Positions 23,448-30,390 of a stretch of 30,390 nt of DNA are shown piece by piece. The notes under the pieces are model-generated. The model worked only from the letters and a program-made list of their open reading frames with translations, was not told where the DNA came from and did not search any database. This DNA is from CAZRCZ01 sp964598765. GTDB lineage: Bacteria > Sumerlaeota > Sumerlaeia > MVZB01 > JAJFLK01. The stretch spans positions 1 to 30,390 of the forward strand of contig CAZRCZ010000034.1 in NCBI GenBank assembly GCA_964598765.1. The letters run 5' to 3'. Positions within the stretch are counted from its first letter, which is position 1. Every line of letters starts with the position of its first letter. A program made the translations under genes and the position numbers.

Positions 23448-23451
23448 CCTC

Positions 23452-26259
23452 CTACGGTTTGCTTGGTTGCAATTCTTTCCGCTGTTGTTTCGTGAATTCG
23501 GGGTTGTCCATCTCTCTTCCCTCGCCGGCGGGTTTCCACGCGAATTCGGCTTTGTAGGTGTCCAGCGCCTTTTGCGGATTGAAAATTCGCGGGTCGGGAG
23601 GGATGGCGCGATAGGGCGCGGGGTCTGTTTCACTTGTGAAACAATCGGAAAGATCGCTCGCCGTCGCGTCGAATTGGTTGAGATAGGGAATTCCCAATAT
23701 CAATTCGATCGTCTTTAGGATGCTCCCGAAACTCGCGTGCGTCTTGCAGACGCGCCCCTTCTTCACGTTCGGGCCGATCACCATCAGAATCGAGCGGTGA
23801 TGGTCCACGTGATCCTGACCTCCTTGCGCGTCGTCCTCCGTGACGAAGACCGCCGTCTCTTTCCACCACGGACTTTGCGAGAACAATTCGATCACGCGAC
23901 CCAACGCCAGATCATTGTCCGCCATGTAGGAATGAATGTAAGGATACCCCCGCGCCGGAAGCGATTTGGAGCCGTGATCGTTGGGAAGCATCATCGTCAC
24001 GACCGGCGGAAACGGCTCTTTGCCGCTCAGCCATTTCTCTTTGAACTCCTTCTCGAAGGCGTTGACGCGAATCTGATCCGGAACGGCGGTGTTGAACGTG
24101 GCGAAATTGCGCGAGGTCCGGCGATAGAGCGGCTCGGGCATCGGATAATTCACGCCGAGCCGGATGCCGGTGTCGGGATAATCGTCCTCGTCCGATCCGG
24201 CAAACTCAAAACCCAAACCGTAATTGAAAAATTCCTTTCCATTGCGATTCAAATGCTCCCAAATCGAACCGGCTTCGTTGTAGTCCTCCGGATAAATCGC
24301 GCCCGACGATCCGGTCATCAGTCGTCGCCCGGGCGCGGAACTGAACATCGCCTCGCGGCGCGGACTGGTCTTGGTTGAAGTCTCGGTCCAGACGTTGGGA
24401 AAAGTTCCGACGAGCCAGCGATGCCCGTCGGCGGAGTGATCGGAGTCGCAATAAAAATTGTCGCAAAGCGCGTAGCGCCGCGCCAATGCCTGATGATTCG
24501 GCATGACGTTCACGTCTTCGATCTTGGGTTGGCCGTCCGCCGTCGCGGTGGCGTGAAGCCCGAATGCCGCGAGCGTCGGGTCGCCGTCGGCTTTTTCGTA
24601 ATCGCCGAAAACCTGATCGTAGGTCCGGTTTTCCTTGGTGATATAGACGACGTGCTTGATCGGCGAGGCAAACGCGCCCGGATAGGGGGGGATCGGATTG
24701 TGCGGCTCGGGAATTTGGGCGACTTGGAATTTTTCGGTCTTGACCAAATTGTCAATGACACGTTGCGTCAGCGCGGGCAGTTCCGCGTCCTTCGGCGCGT
24801 CCATGATGCAGACGACCCCCTTCATCAAATTGCCGATGCCCTCTTCGTCCGGCTCTTGGACAAATCCGCGACCGCCGTTCGGTCCGGCCCCGTAACCTTT
24901 CGCGCAACTGACGTAGAGTTTGGACCCGTCGGCGTTGGTTTCGACTTTCGACGGGAACCACGCCGTCGGAATGTGGCCGAGAACTTTTCTCGATGAAGAG
25001 TCAATCACCGCGACGGCGTTGATACCCGCCTCGGCGACGTAGAGCCTCTGATGGTTGGGGGTGAGTTTGAGTCCGAAGGGAATTTGCCCGCGCAACGGAC
25101 CTAAAGCTTCCTTGAGACCGAGCGGAATCGTCGCAATCACTTGAAACGATTCCGCGTCGAGGACCGAGACCGTGTCGTTGCTTCCGTTGCTGACGTATAT
25201 GAAACGATCATCCACCGCGACCGAGTTGGGATTGCTCCCGCCGCACGCCGGAAGACCGTTGACTTTCTCCCCCACCAAAACGCCCGTCTTCACTTTGCCC
25301 GTCACTTTTTCTTGTGCGGGTTGAGAGAGATCAATCCTCCAAATCGAGAATGATTCCGGCGCGTTGGGATCGCCCAGCCCCGGAATTTCATACTCGCCGA
25401 TTTTGATTCCCTCCCGCATTTCCGGCGTGTTAAAACCGAACGGCGGGAAAGCAAGCCACTCGCGTTTCTTTTGCGGGTTGATTCCCTTCATGACCGAATA
25501 CTCGAACATCCCCGCGTTGGCGACGTATGCCGTCTTTTCATCGGGCGAAAGCGCGACGGCAAACGGATAACGCCCCGCCTGAACCGAGCCGACCACCGAA
25601 CCGGGCAACCCTTTTTCCTCCTGCGGCGGCGTCTTGAGATCCACGATCACCAATCGAAAATTGGCTTGATCCACCGCGTAAAGTTTGCCGCCGTCGCGGG
25701 TGGCGGCGATCTCGCCGATAAAACTGTCCACGAATCTCCGGTCGCCGATTTTCGTGTTCAGAGAAATCGCGCCGATCTTTTTTCCCTTGGCGACGTCGAA
25801 GACGACGATATTACCTCGGTCGCCTCCCGAAACGTAAAGCCGCGAACTATCGGGCGAAAACGCAAGTCCCATAAACGCCGCCGGAAGAACGTCGTTGTCC
25901 GTCTCAACTCCGGGCGGAATTTGGCGGACGTAGGGAACCTCCTGATCCAGATGCGTGATGAGCGTCACGGCGACCGGCTCCATCCCGCCGCTGACGGCGG
26001 CGAGGATTCGCCCGTTCGGGCTCAATCGCAATCCGAACGGATGCGGCGGGACGACGATCTGACGACCCAGCGGCGTGAGCAGGCGACCATTGGGGATGAT
26101 GCTCAATCCCTTGACGTTTCGCATGGCCGGACGATTCTCGGAGGGGGAACTCAAGCGGATGCCTTCGAAGTTTTCAGCGTGGCCGAAGGCGCAGAGTGAG
26201 AGAACGCCGATAAAAAGCGAGGCGCGTCGAATCAAATTCCCGTGATGATGAATAATCAT
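23452..26259 (-). CDS. YVTN beta-propeller / phosphoesterase fusion protein
   Basis: 935 aa from ATG 26259, with AAGGG upstream; the earlier ATG at 26304 would begin inside a repeat. A signal peptide (RRASLFIGVLSLCAFGHA) is followed by an N-terminal YVTN-type propeller, about residues 40-490. Its repeats include DSSRLYVSGGDRGNIVVFDV, EKTAYVANAG, RFIYVSNGSNDTVSVLD and HQRLYVAEAGINAVAVID. The C-terminal part (about 530-930) is a phosphoesterase/alkaline-phosphatase-superfamily domain: IKHVVYITKENRTYDQVFGD and later TAVFVTEDDAQGGQDHVDHH, the metal-binding stretch. Such fusions are secreted; the substrate (phospholipid or phosphomonoester) is unknown. It is convergent with the envelope run. Confidence 0.88.
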   Translation of the reverse strand: MIIHHHGNLIRRASLFIGVLSLCAFGHAENFEGIRLSSPSENRPAMRNVKGLSIIPNGRLLTPLGRQIVVPPHPFGLRLSPNGRILAAVSGGMEPVAVTLITHLDQEVPYVRQIPPGVETDNDVLPAAFMGLAFSPDSSRLYVSGGDRGNIVVFDVAKGKKIGAISLNTKIGDRRFVDSFIGEIAATRDGGKLYAVDQANFRLVIVDLKTPPQEEKGLPGSVVGSVQAGRYPFAVALSPDEKTAYVANAGMFEYSVMKGINPQKKREWLAFPPFGFNTPEMREGIKIGEYEIPGLGDPNAPESFSIWRIDLSQPAQEKVTGKVKTGVLVGEKVNGLPACGGSNPNSVAVDDRFIYVSNGSNDTVSVLDAESFQVIATIPLGLKEALGPLRGQIPFGLKLTPNHQRLYVAEAGINAVAVIDSSSRKVLGHIPTAWFPSKVETNADGSKLYVSCAKGYGAGPNGGRGFVQEPDEEGIGNLMKGVVCIMDAPKDAELPALTQRVIDNLVKTEKFQVAQIPEPHNPIPPYPGAFASPIKHVVYITKENRTYDQVFGDYEKADGDPTLAAFGLHATATADGQPKIEDVNVMPNHQALARRYALCDNFYCDSDHSADGHRWLVGTFPNVWTETSTKTSPRREAMFSSAPGRRLMTGSSGAIYPEDYNEAGSIWEHLNRNGKEFFNYGLGFEFAGSDEDDYPDTGIRLGVNYPMPEPLYRRTSRNFATFNTAVPDQIRVNAFEKEFKEKWLSGKEPFPPVVTMMLPNDHGSKSLPARGYPYIHSYMADNDLALGRVIELFSQSPWWKETAVFVTEDDAQGGQDHVDHHRSILMVIGPNVKKGRVCKTHASFGSILKTIELILGIPYLNQFDATASDLSDCFTSETDPAPYRAIPPDPRIFNPQKALDTYKAEFAWKPAGEGREMDNPEFTKQQRKELQPSKP

Positions 26260-26287
26260 GTCTGTAATCCCTTGTTTGCGTAAGAAG

Positions 26288-26397
26288 ATTAAACACAAAG
26301 ACATAAAGAAGGCACGAAGATCACAAAGATTTTTTCTCGGCGCGGCTCCAAGGTTTCTTTGTGTCCTTTCTGCCTCCTTCGTGTCTTTGAGTTTAAT
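26288..26397. repeat. palindromic ACACAAAG repeat
   Basis: Two 42-nt arms (26288-26329 and 26356-26397) are inverted copies with about 34 of 42 positions matching. Each is built of AAACACAAAGACA-like units. It fills the gap between two minus-strand genes, and its last bases supply the stop codon of the PfkB-family gene. A relative is at 29631-29732. Confidence 0.8.
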
Positions 26398-27427
26398 TCT
26401 TCTTCCAAAATCCCTTTACTTCCCCAATCGTTCCAATCCCCTCCGAAGCGGTCGGATGCCTCAGGCACGATGCGGCGGTCGCCAGCGCAAGCTGAACCGA
26501 TTCATCGAGCGGCCATTCCTCGTGCGCGCCGTAAAGCATCCCCGCGCAGAAAGCGTCCCCCGCGCCGACGGTACCGCGAATTTCTCCGGCAGGAATCGCA
26601 AGGGCATCATACCGCCGAATTTGCCCGGACGGAACATCGCAAACCATCGCGCCTTCGGGGAAATGAATCGCGGCGATTTTTGAAACACCATCCTGCGCGA
26701 TTCGCCGAAGAGCCTCCCGCAAATTCTCCTCGTTCGGTTTGCCGTTGGCCGTTCGCGGCTCAAGCCCGTAAATCCCGCACGCTTCATGTTCATTCACGAT
26801 GAAGTAATCCAAATGCCTTAACGCCGGGCGGATGATTTGTTCGTATCGGCCTTGATCCAGACTCACCGTGTCGGCGGAGGTTCGGATTCCAAGCTTGCGC
26901 GCTTCGGCTAAAACTCGCGCCGCGCCGGTTTCGCAGTCGGCGTCCGGTGTGTCCAGTTTCGGAAAAAGCGCGAGGTAGCCCAAGTGTAATATCCGCGATT
27001 TTACGTCTCCAAGCTCAAAATGTTTCGCATCCAGATGATCGTTCGCGCCGCCGTGATAAAAAAAGGTTCGCCGTCCGCCGCCTTGTTCCGCCATCACGTC
27101 GGTATGACTGGAAGAAACGCCCTTGAGTCGCACCATCCCCGTCGCGTCAATGTTGTTCGCGCGAAGATCGTTCAAAATCCAATCCGCGTCGGCGTCGTCG
27201 CCGAGGCATCCCAACGCTTCGAGCGGAATTTTGGGATCGAGCCGCCGCAAATCCTTGATGACGTTGTAGGCGCATCCGCCGTTGCCCCGCTCCTCGGAGA
27301 GGATATTCGCCAAATGTCCCTGACTCGGCCAAACGTCTATCGTCTTGACCCGATCAATGATCCAATGCCCCGCCGTCGCGATGCCATGGCGTTGTCCAAA
27401 GGCGGTGGGCTGTTGTTTTCTTCCCAT
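26393..27427 (-). CDS. PfkB-family carbohydrate kinase
   Basis: 344 aa. A ribokinase-fold sugar or nucleoside kinase. Landmarks: GNGGCAYNVIKDLRRL near residue 48 (first PfkB signature region), AEGGGRRTFFYHGGANDHL-type substrate region (AEQGGGRRTFFYHGGANDHL here), a central SADTVSLDQGRYE segment, and IRGTVGAGDAFCAGMLYG near residue 286. The last is the second signature, with catalytic Asp and anion hole. Substrate is not readable; no adjacent sugar-transport genes suggest one. The start ATG 27427 directly follows a CACCAAG repeat arm. Its 3' end runs into the ACACAAAG palindrome. Confidence 0.88.
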   Translation of the reverse strand: MGRKQQPTAFGQRHGIATAGHWIIDRVKTIDVWPSQGHLANILSEERGNGGCAYNVIKDLRRLDPKIPLEALGCLGDDADADWILNDLRANNIDATGMVRLKGVSSSHTDVMAEQGGGRRTFFYHGGANDHLDAKHFELGDVKSRILHLGYLALFPKLDTPDADCETGAARVLAEARKLGIRTSADTVSLDQGRYEQIIRPALRHLDYFIVNEHEACGIYGLEPRTANGKPNEENLREALRRIAQDGVSKIAAIHFPEGAMVCDVPSGQIRRYDALAIPAGEIRGTVGAGDAFCAGMLYGAHEEWPLDESVQLALATAASCLRHPTASEGIGTIGEVKGFWKKN

Positions 27428-27432
27428 TGTTT

Positions 27433-27460
27433 TTCACCACCAAGCCACCAAGACGCCAAG
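27433..27460. repeat. single CACCAAG repeat arm
   Basis: TTCACCACCAAGCCACCAAG followed by ACGCCAAG matches the arms at 16311-16401. No inverted partner is found nearby. It lies between the divergent PfkB-family and hicB genes. Confidence 0.65.
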
Positions 27461-27518
27461 CAACGCAAGGAAAATTCGAGGTTCGCGGTCTCGGAAGCGC
27501 AGAATTGGCATGCAAGGA

Positions 27519-27547
27519 TTGACGCCTCTCAGGCGGAAGGGTATGCT
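27519..27547 (+). promoter_or_regulatory. sigma70 promoter and palindrome of the hicBA operon
   Basis: TTGACG (27519-27524), a 17-bp spacer and TATGCT (27542-27547) sit 18 bp before the hicB ATG. CGCCT-CTC-AGGCG (27523-27535) is a perfect small palindrome between the boxes, a likely repressor site. Confidence 0.65.
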
Positions 27548-27565
27548 GATTGCGAAAGGTGACAC

Positions 27566-27796
27566 ATGAGGCACGAATTTCGCGTTATTTGCACTTCCAT
27601 TGAAGATGGCTGGATCATGGCTCAAGCGCCGGAACTCCCCGGCGCGGTGACCCAAGGACGGACGATGGAAGAGGCGCGTATGATGATCAAGGAGGCCGTT
27701 GAGCTTCTCCTTGAATCCTACCAGCGCAACGCCGAGCGCGATGCCCCCGGCAACGCCGTTTGGGAAACCCTCGCCATTGAGATTCCCGCCTCGTGA
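27566..27796 (+). CDS. hicB: HicB-family antitoxin
   Basis: 76 aa, ATG 27566 with GAAAGGTGA upstream. The sequence has the HicB partial RNase-H fold: FRVICTSIEDGWIMAQAPEL, then PGAVTQGRTMEEARMMIKEA and VELLLESYQ. It is the short form with no added helix-turn-helix or ribbon-helix-helix DNA-binding domain. It should bind and block HicA. It overlaps hicA by 4 nt (GTGA), typical of coupled toxin-antitoxin genes. Antitoxin-first order is a known variant. Confidence 0.88.
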   Translation: MRHEFRVICTSIEDGWIMAQAPELPGAVTQGRTMEEARMMIKEAVELLLESYQRNAERDAPGNAVWETLAIEIPAS

Positions 27797-28026
27797 AACG
27801 GCGGGATTTCATCCGTCACTTGGAGCGGAACGGTTGTTATCTGGACCGCGAGGGAGCTAACCATACGATCTATAGGAATCCGACCAATGGGCGATGTGCC
27901 CCCGTGCCTCGCCATGGGAAGTTAAAGACACAACCGCGAGGACAGTTTGCGATCAATTGGGAATACCCCGTCCCTAGGCAATATTGGATGCGCGCTGTCA
28001 TGAAGAATTTCGATTTGGAATGTTGA
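27793..28026 (+). pseudogene. hicA: hicA toxin gene with a one-base frameshift
   Basis: GTG start 27793. The first 43 residues are classic HicA (MKRRDFIRHLERNGCYLDRE, then GANHTIYRNPTNGR), including the catalytic His in the GxxH region. After VPRH the frame slips. Adding one G at GGG 27916-27918 restores GEVKDTTARTVCDQLGIPRP and a stop at 27975-27977. That is the expected HicA C-terminus and length (about 61 aa). As written the frame runs to 28026 with an unrelated 33-residue tail. The toxin, an mRNA-binding RNase, is probably inactive, unless the missing G is a sequencing or assembly error in a short homopolymer. Confidence 0.8.
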
Positions 28027-28041
28027 ATTGTCAGGAACAAG

Positions 28042-29085
28042 ATGACCGAACCTTGCTACCTCTCGCTTGCTCGTTCGGGCGAACTAACCCACCGAGCCGA
28101 CGCGCTTTGGGCGATGCTGGCCGATTGCAAAATCTGCCCGCGCGATTGCGGCGTCAATCGTCTCAGAGGGGAGATCGCCGCCTGTTTCGCCGCCGAGTTG
28201 CCCGTCGTCTCGACCCACCTCCCCCATTTCGGCGAGGAGCCGTGCCTGACCGGAACGCGCGGCGCGGGAAACATTTTCTTTGGCCTGTGCAATCTGCGGT
28301 GCGTCTATTGCCAGAATTATCAAATCAGCCAGAACTACAAAACCGAACGCCGCAATGAGGTCTCGCTCGAACGGCTGGCGGAGATGATGATCGAATTGCA
28401 GGACCGGGGATGCCACAACATCAATTTCGTCTCGCCGACACATTTCACGCCGCAGATGGCGCGCGGGATCGAATTGGCGGCGGGGCGCGGACTTCGCCTG
28501 CCGATCTGCTACAATACGAACGCCTATGATTCGGTCGAGGTTCTTCGCATGCTCGACGGCTTCGTGGATATTTATCTTCCCGATCTGAAATACGGCTCCG
28601 ACGAAACGGGGCAACAATATAGTTACGTGCGCGGCTACGTCGAGCGCGCCCGCGCCGCGATTGAGGAAATGTGGCGGCAGGTCGGCCCGCTCGTTTTGGA
28701 CGACGACGGCATCGCCCGGCGCGGTCTCATCATCCGCCATTTGGTTCTTCCCAACGATCTCGCCGAATCCGAGGATTGTCTGCGGTGGATCAAGAATGCA
28801 ATCGGAACCGACGTGACGCTCAGCATCATGGCGCAATACTATCCGACGAACAAAGCCGACCGTCACGTTCTCCTGAACCGGAAAATCACCCTGCGCGAAT
28901 TCGAGCGCGTCGTCGAGCGCGCCGAGCGAATGGGATTCAAAAACATTCTGACGCAGGAGCATCATCAGGCGTCGGAATTTTACCGCCCCGATTTCACGCA
29001 AGAGCACGCCTTTCATTGGGGGAGGACCGAAGACGAAATGGCGCGCCGCGAGGAAAGCGCCGCCCCGGTTGAAGTCGCGCCCTGA
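28042..29085 (+). CDS. radical SAM protein, PflX/COG1313 type
   Basis: 347 aa. A CxxxCxxC iron-sulfur and SAM-binding motif sits in GLCNLRCVYCQNYQISQ (near residue 86-100). The N-terminal region has a further Cys set (CKICPRDCGVNR, near 29-40) typical of the PflX group. Other landmarks are NINFVSPTHFTPQ, YNTNAYDSVEVLRMLDG, DIYLPDLKYG and IRHLVLPNDLAES. These resemble pyruvate formate-lyase activating enzymes, but no formate-lyase gene is adjacent and the substrate of the group is unknown. ATG 28042 is preceded by AGGAAC. The old hicA frame ends just upstream. Confidence 0.88.
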   Translation: MTEPCYLSLARSGELTHRADALWAMLADCKICPRDCGVNRLRGEIAACFAAELPVVSTHLPHFGEEPCLTGTRGAGNIFFGLCNLRCVYCQNYQISQNYKTERRNEVSLERLAEMMIELQDRGCHNINFVSPTHFTPQMARGIELAAGRGLRLPICYNTNAYDSVEVLRMLDGFVDIYLPDLKYGSDETGQQYSYVRGYVERARAAIEEMWRQVGPLVLDDDGIARRGLIIRHLVLPNDLAESEDCLRWIKNAIGTDVTLSIMAQYYPTNKADRHVLLNRKITLREFERVVERAERMGFKNILTQEHHQASEFYRPDFTQEHAFHWGRTEDEMARREESAAPVEVAP

Positions 29086-29130
29086 AATCGCCTCTCTGAA
29101 AACATCCTTAAAAATCGCCAATGACCCCGC

Positions 29131-29592
29131 ATGGCTCAATCCTCTCCGAATTCAATTAAAATTGTTTGCCAGAACCGCAAGGCGCGGCATCTTTATCACA
29201 TTGAAGAGACCCACGAGGCCGGAATCGTATTGACCGGAACCGAGGTCAAATCGCTCCGCGCGGGCCGGGGAAGTCTGGCCGAAAGTTTCGCCCAGCCGAT
29301 GGGAAACGAGATTTTCATCGTCAATTTTCACATTCCGCCCTACGAGCACGGCAACATTCACAACGTCCCGCCGACGCGGAGCCGAAAACTTTTGCTCCAT
29401 CGGCAGGAAATCAACCGCCTGATTGGTTCCGTCTCGCGCAAAGGATACACGCTCGTCCCTCTCTCGGTTTATTTCAAAAAGGGAAAGGCTAAATTGGAAA
29501 TCGCGCTCGGACGCGGCAAGAAAGAGCATGATAAACGCGAGGACATCAAAAAGCGCGATCTGGACCGCGAAGCCCGACGGGCAATGGGTTAA
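29131..29592 (+). CDS. smpB: SsrA-binding protein SmpB
   Basis: 153 aa. The partner of tmRNA in trans-translation, rescuing stalled ribosomes. The OB-fold landmarks are present: RKARHLYHIEETHEAGIVLT, GTEVKSLRAGRGSLAESF, the FHIPPYEHGN loop and RKLLLHRQEINRLIG. KGYTLVPLSVYFKKGKAKLE and the basic C-terminal tail KKEHDKREDIKKRDLDREA, which enters the mRNA channel, follow. Length is normal. It is not adjacent to an ssrA gene here. The tmRNA-like mini-RNA at 2103-2175 is the only related RNA in the window. Confidence 0.95.
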   Translation: MAQSSPNSIKIVCQNRKARHLYHIEETHEAGIVLTGTEVKSLRAGRGSLAESFAQPMGNEIFIVNFHIPPYEHGNIHNVPPTRSRKLLLHRQEINRLIGSVSRKGYTLVPLSVYFKKGKAKLEIALGRGKKEHDKREDIKKRDLDREARRAMG

Positions 29593-29630
29593 GCGACTGG
29601 GCCCGTTGAGTTGAATCTCGATATGGGATC

Positions 29631-29732
29631 AAACACAAAGACACAAAGAAGTCGCCAAGAGCACAAAGCCCATGAACGCCACTGGCGATGGTTTTCAGAA
29701 CTCCTTTGTGTCTCCTTCGTGTCTTCGTGTTT
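29631..29732. repeat. palindromic ACACAAAG repeat
   Basis: AAACACAAAGACACAAAG (from 29631) is inverted as CTTTGTGTCTCCTTCGTG through GTGTTT (29704-29732). It is the same family as 26288-26397 and lies between smpB and glgB. A longer frame into glgB translates it, so that start is rejected. Confidence 0.75.
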
Positions 29733-29753
29733 AATGACGCCGAGATTTCACCG

Positions 29754-30371
29754 ATGACCTCTCCATCCCTCACCGACGACGATCTCTACCTCTTCAACGA
29801 AGGATCGCATCTTCAGCTTTACGACAAACTTGGCGCGCATCCCACCTCGCGCAACGGGACGAACGGAACATACTTTGCCGTCTGGGCTCCGAACGCCGAA
29901 CTGGTTTTCGTCGTCGGCGATTTCAACGATTGGGACAAAAACCGCCATCCCCTTTACGCGCGCGGGCAATCGGGCATTTGGGAAGGATTCATCCCCGGCG
30001 CGGCGAAGGGTTCGCGCTACAAGTATCACATCGTGTCGCGCCATCACGGCTATCGCGTGGACAAGGCCGATCCCATCGGATTTCATCACGAAATTCCGCC
30101 GCAAACCGCCTCGATCATTTGGGATTTGGATTATCAATGGAGCGATCGGGCGTGGATGGAATCGCGCGCAAAACGCAACGCGCTCCACGCGCCGATTTCG
30201 ATTTATGAAGTTCATCTCGGCTCGTGGCGGCGCGTGCCGGAGGAAGACAACCGGCATCTCACCTACCGCGAGCTTGCGCCCCAAATCGCCGATTACGTCA
30301 AGCGGATGGGATTCACCCACGTCGAATTCATGCCGATCATGGAGCACCCTTTTTACGGTTCGTGGGGATAA
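29754..30371 (+). CDS. glgB: 1,4-alpha-glucan branching enzyme, 5' part with in-frame stop
   Basis: 205 codons from ATG 29754 to TAA 30369-30371; the window ends 19 bases later. The CBM48 N-domain (GTYFAVWAPNAELVFVVGDF, then NDWDKNRHPL) leads into the GH13 catalytic barrel: SIYEVHLGSWRR, YRELAPQIADYVKRMGFTHV and EFMPIMEHPFYGSWG. In GlgB the next residues are YQTTGYF. Here the Tyr codon reads TAA and the following codons still encode QTTGYF. The reading frame is thus unbroken apart from one stop. The enzyme, which makes alpha-1,6 branches in glycogen, would be truncated before its active site. The ribosome-binding site is weak; an upstream start would translate repeat sequence. Confidence 0.82.
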   Translation: MTSPSLTDDDLYLFNEGSHLQLYDKLGAHPTSRNGTNGTYFAVWAPNAELVFVVGDFNDWDKNRHPLYARGQSGIWEGFIPGAAKGSRYKYHIVSRHHGYRVDKADPIGFHHEIPPQTASIIWDLDYQWSDRAWMESRAKRNALHAPISIYEVHLGSWRRVPEEDNRHLTYRELAPQIADYVKRMGFTHVEFMPIMEHPFYGSWG

Positions 30372-30390
30372 CAGACGACCGGCTACTTCC

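Noticed and set aside
16311..29732. CRISPR array
   Set aside because: The repeats are paired inverted arms at single intergenic sites, not direct repeats with regular spacers.
30369..30371. Reassignment of TAA to Tyr
   Set aside because: Several intact genes in the window end with TAA at the expected length (SCP2, transposase, pheA, SGNH hydrolase, dacB, SpoIID).

Overview
The window comes from a diderm (Gram-negative type) bacterium. It has a Kdo transferase for lipid A, a penicillin-binding carboxypeptidase, secreted leucine-rich-repeat and YVTN-propeller proteins, and is mostly GC-rich with many GTG/TTG starts. Three or four families of degenerate palindromic intergenic repeats, plus the YVTN/phosphoesterase fusion and LRR protein, suggest an uncultivated environmental lineage, perhaps PVC-like. 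That placement is a low-confidence inference. Genes are tightly packed, in short same-strand runs.

Left part (1-5773). A DUF2442 gene runs in from the left edge. Next is a complete 2591-bp IS1-family element (664-3254) with 12-bp perfect terminal inverted repeats and an 8-bp target duplication. It carries cargo: a HigB-like toxin, an XRE antitoxin and a DUF3467-like gene on the minus strand. On the plus strand, between the toxin and the transposase, a consensus sigma70 promoter leads into a 15-bp perfect hairpin, a 73-nt tRNA-like RNA that resembles a tmRNA tRNA-like domain with its middle deleted, and a second GC hairpin. To the right is a minus-strand KimA/APC-type transporter whose leader is a clear c-di-AMP (ydaO/yuaA) riboswitch. 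The apparent Shine-Dalgarno lies in the closing helix of that riboswitch.

Middle (5774-16425). SCP2-domain protein; CPBP membrane protease; a cluster of REP-like hairpins; enoyl-CoA hydratase; DusB; a MASE1-PAS4-GGDEF diguanylate cyclase; a divergent prephenate dehydratase; and a minus-strand pair of an LRR protein and WaaA/KdtA. The LRR protein's N-terminus and signal peptide are encoded by a palindromic repeat.

Right (16466-30390). A compact plus-strand envelope run: SGNH hydrolase, PBP4-type DacB, metallo-beta-lactamase-fold hydrolase, SpoIID/LytB protein and GT39-like glycosyltransferase, with 2-22 nt gaps or a 1-nt overlap. Facing it on the minus strand are the YVTN-propeller phosphoesterase and a PfkB-family kinase. 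A HicBA toxin-antitoxin pair follows, in which hicA has a one-base frameshift. Then come a PflX-like radical SAM protein, SmpB, and the start of glgB, which has an in-frame TAA exactly at a conserved Tyr codon 20 bases from the window edge.

The strongest candidate for something undescribed is the IS1-family element with its toxin-antitoxin cargo and tmRNA-like mini-RNA. The c-di-AMP riboswitch overlapping the ribosome-binding site is the best-supported regulatory feature.
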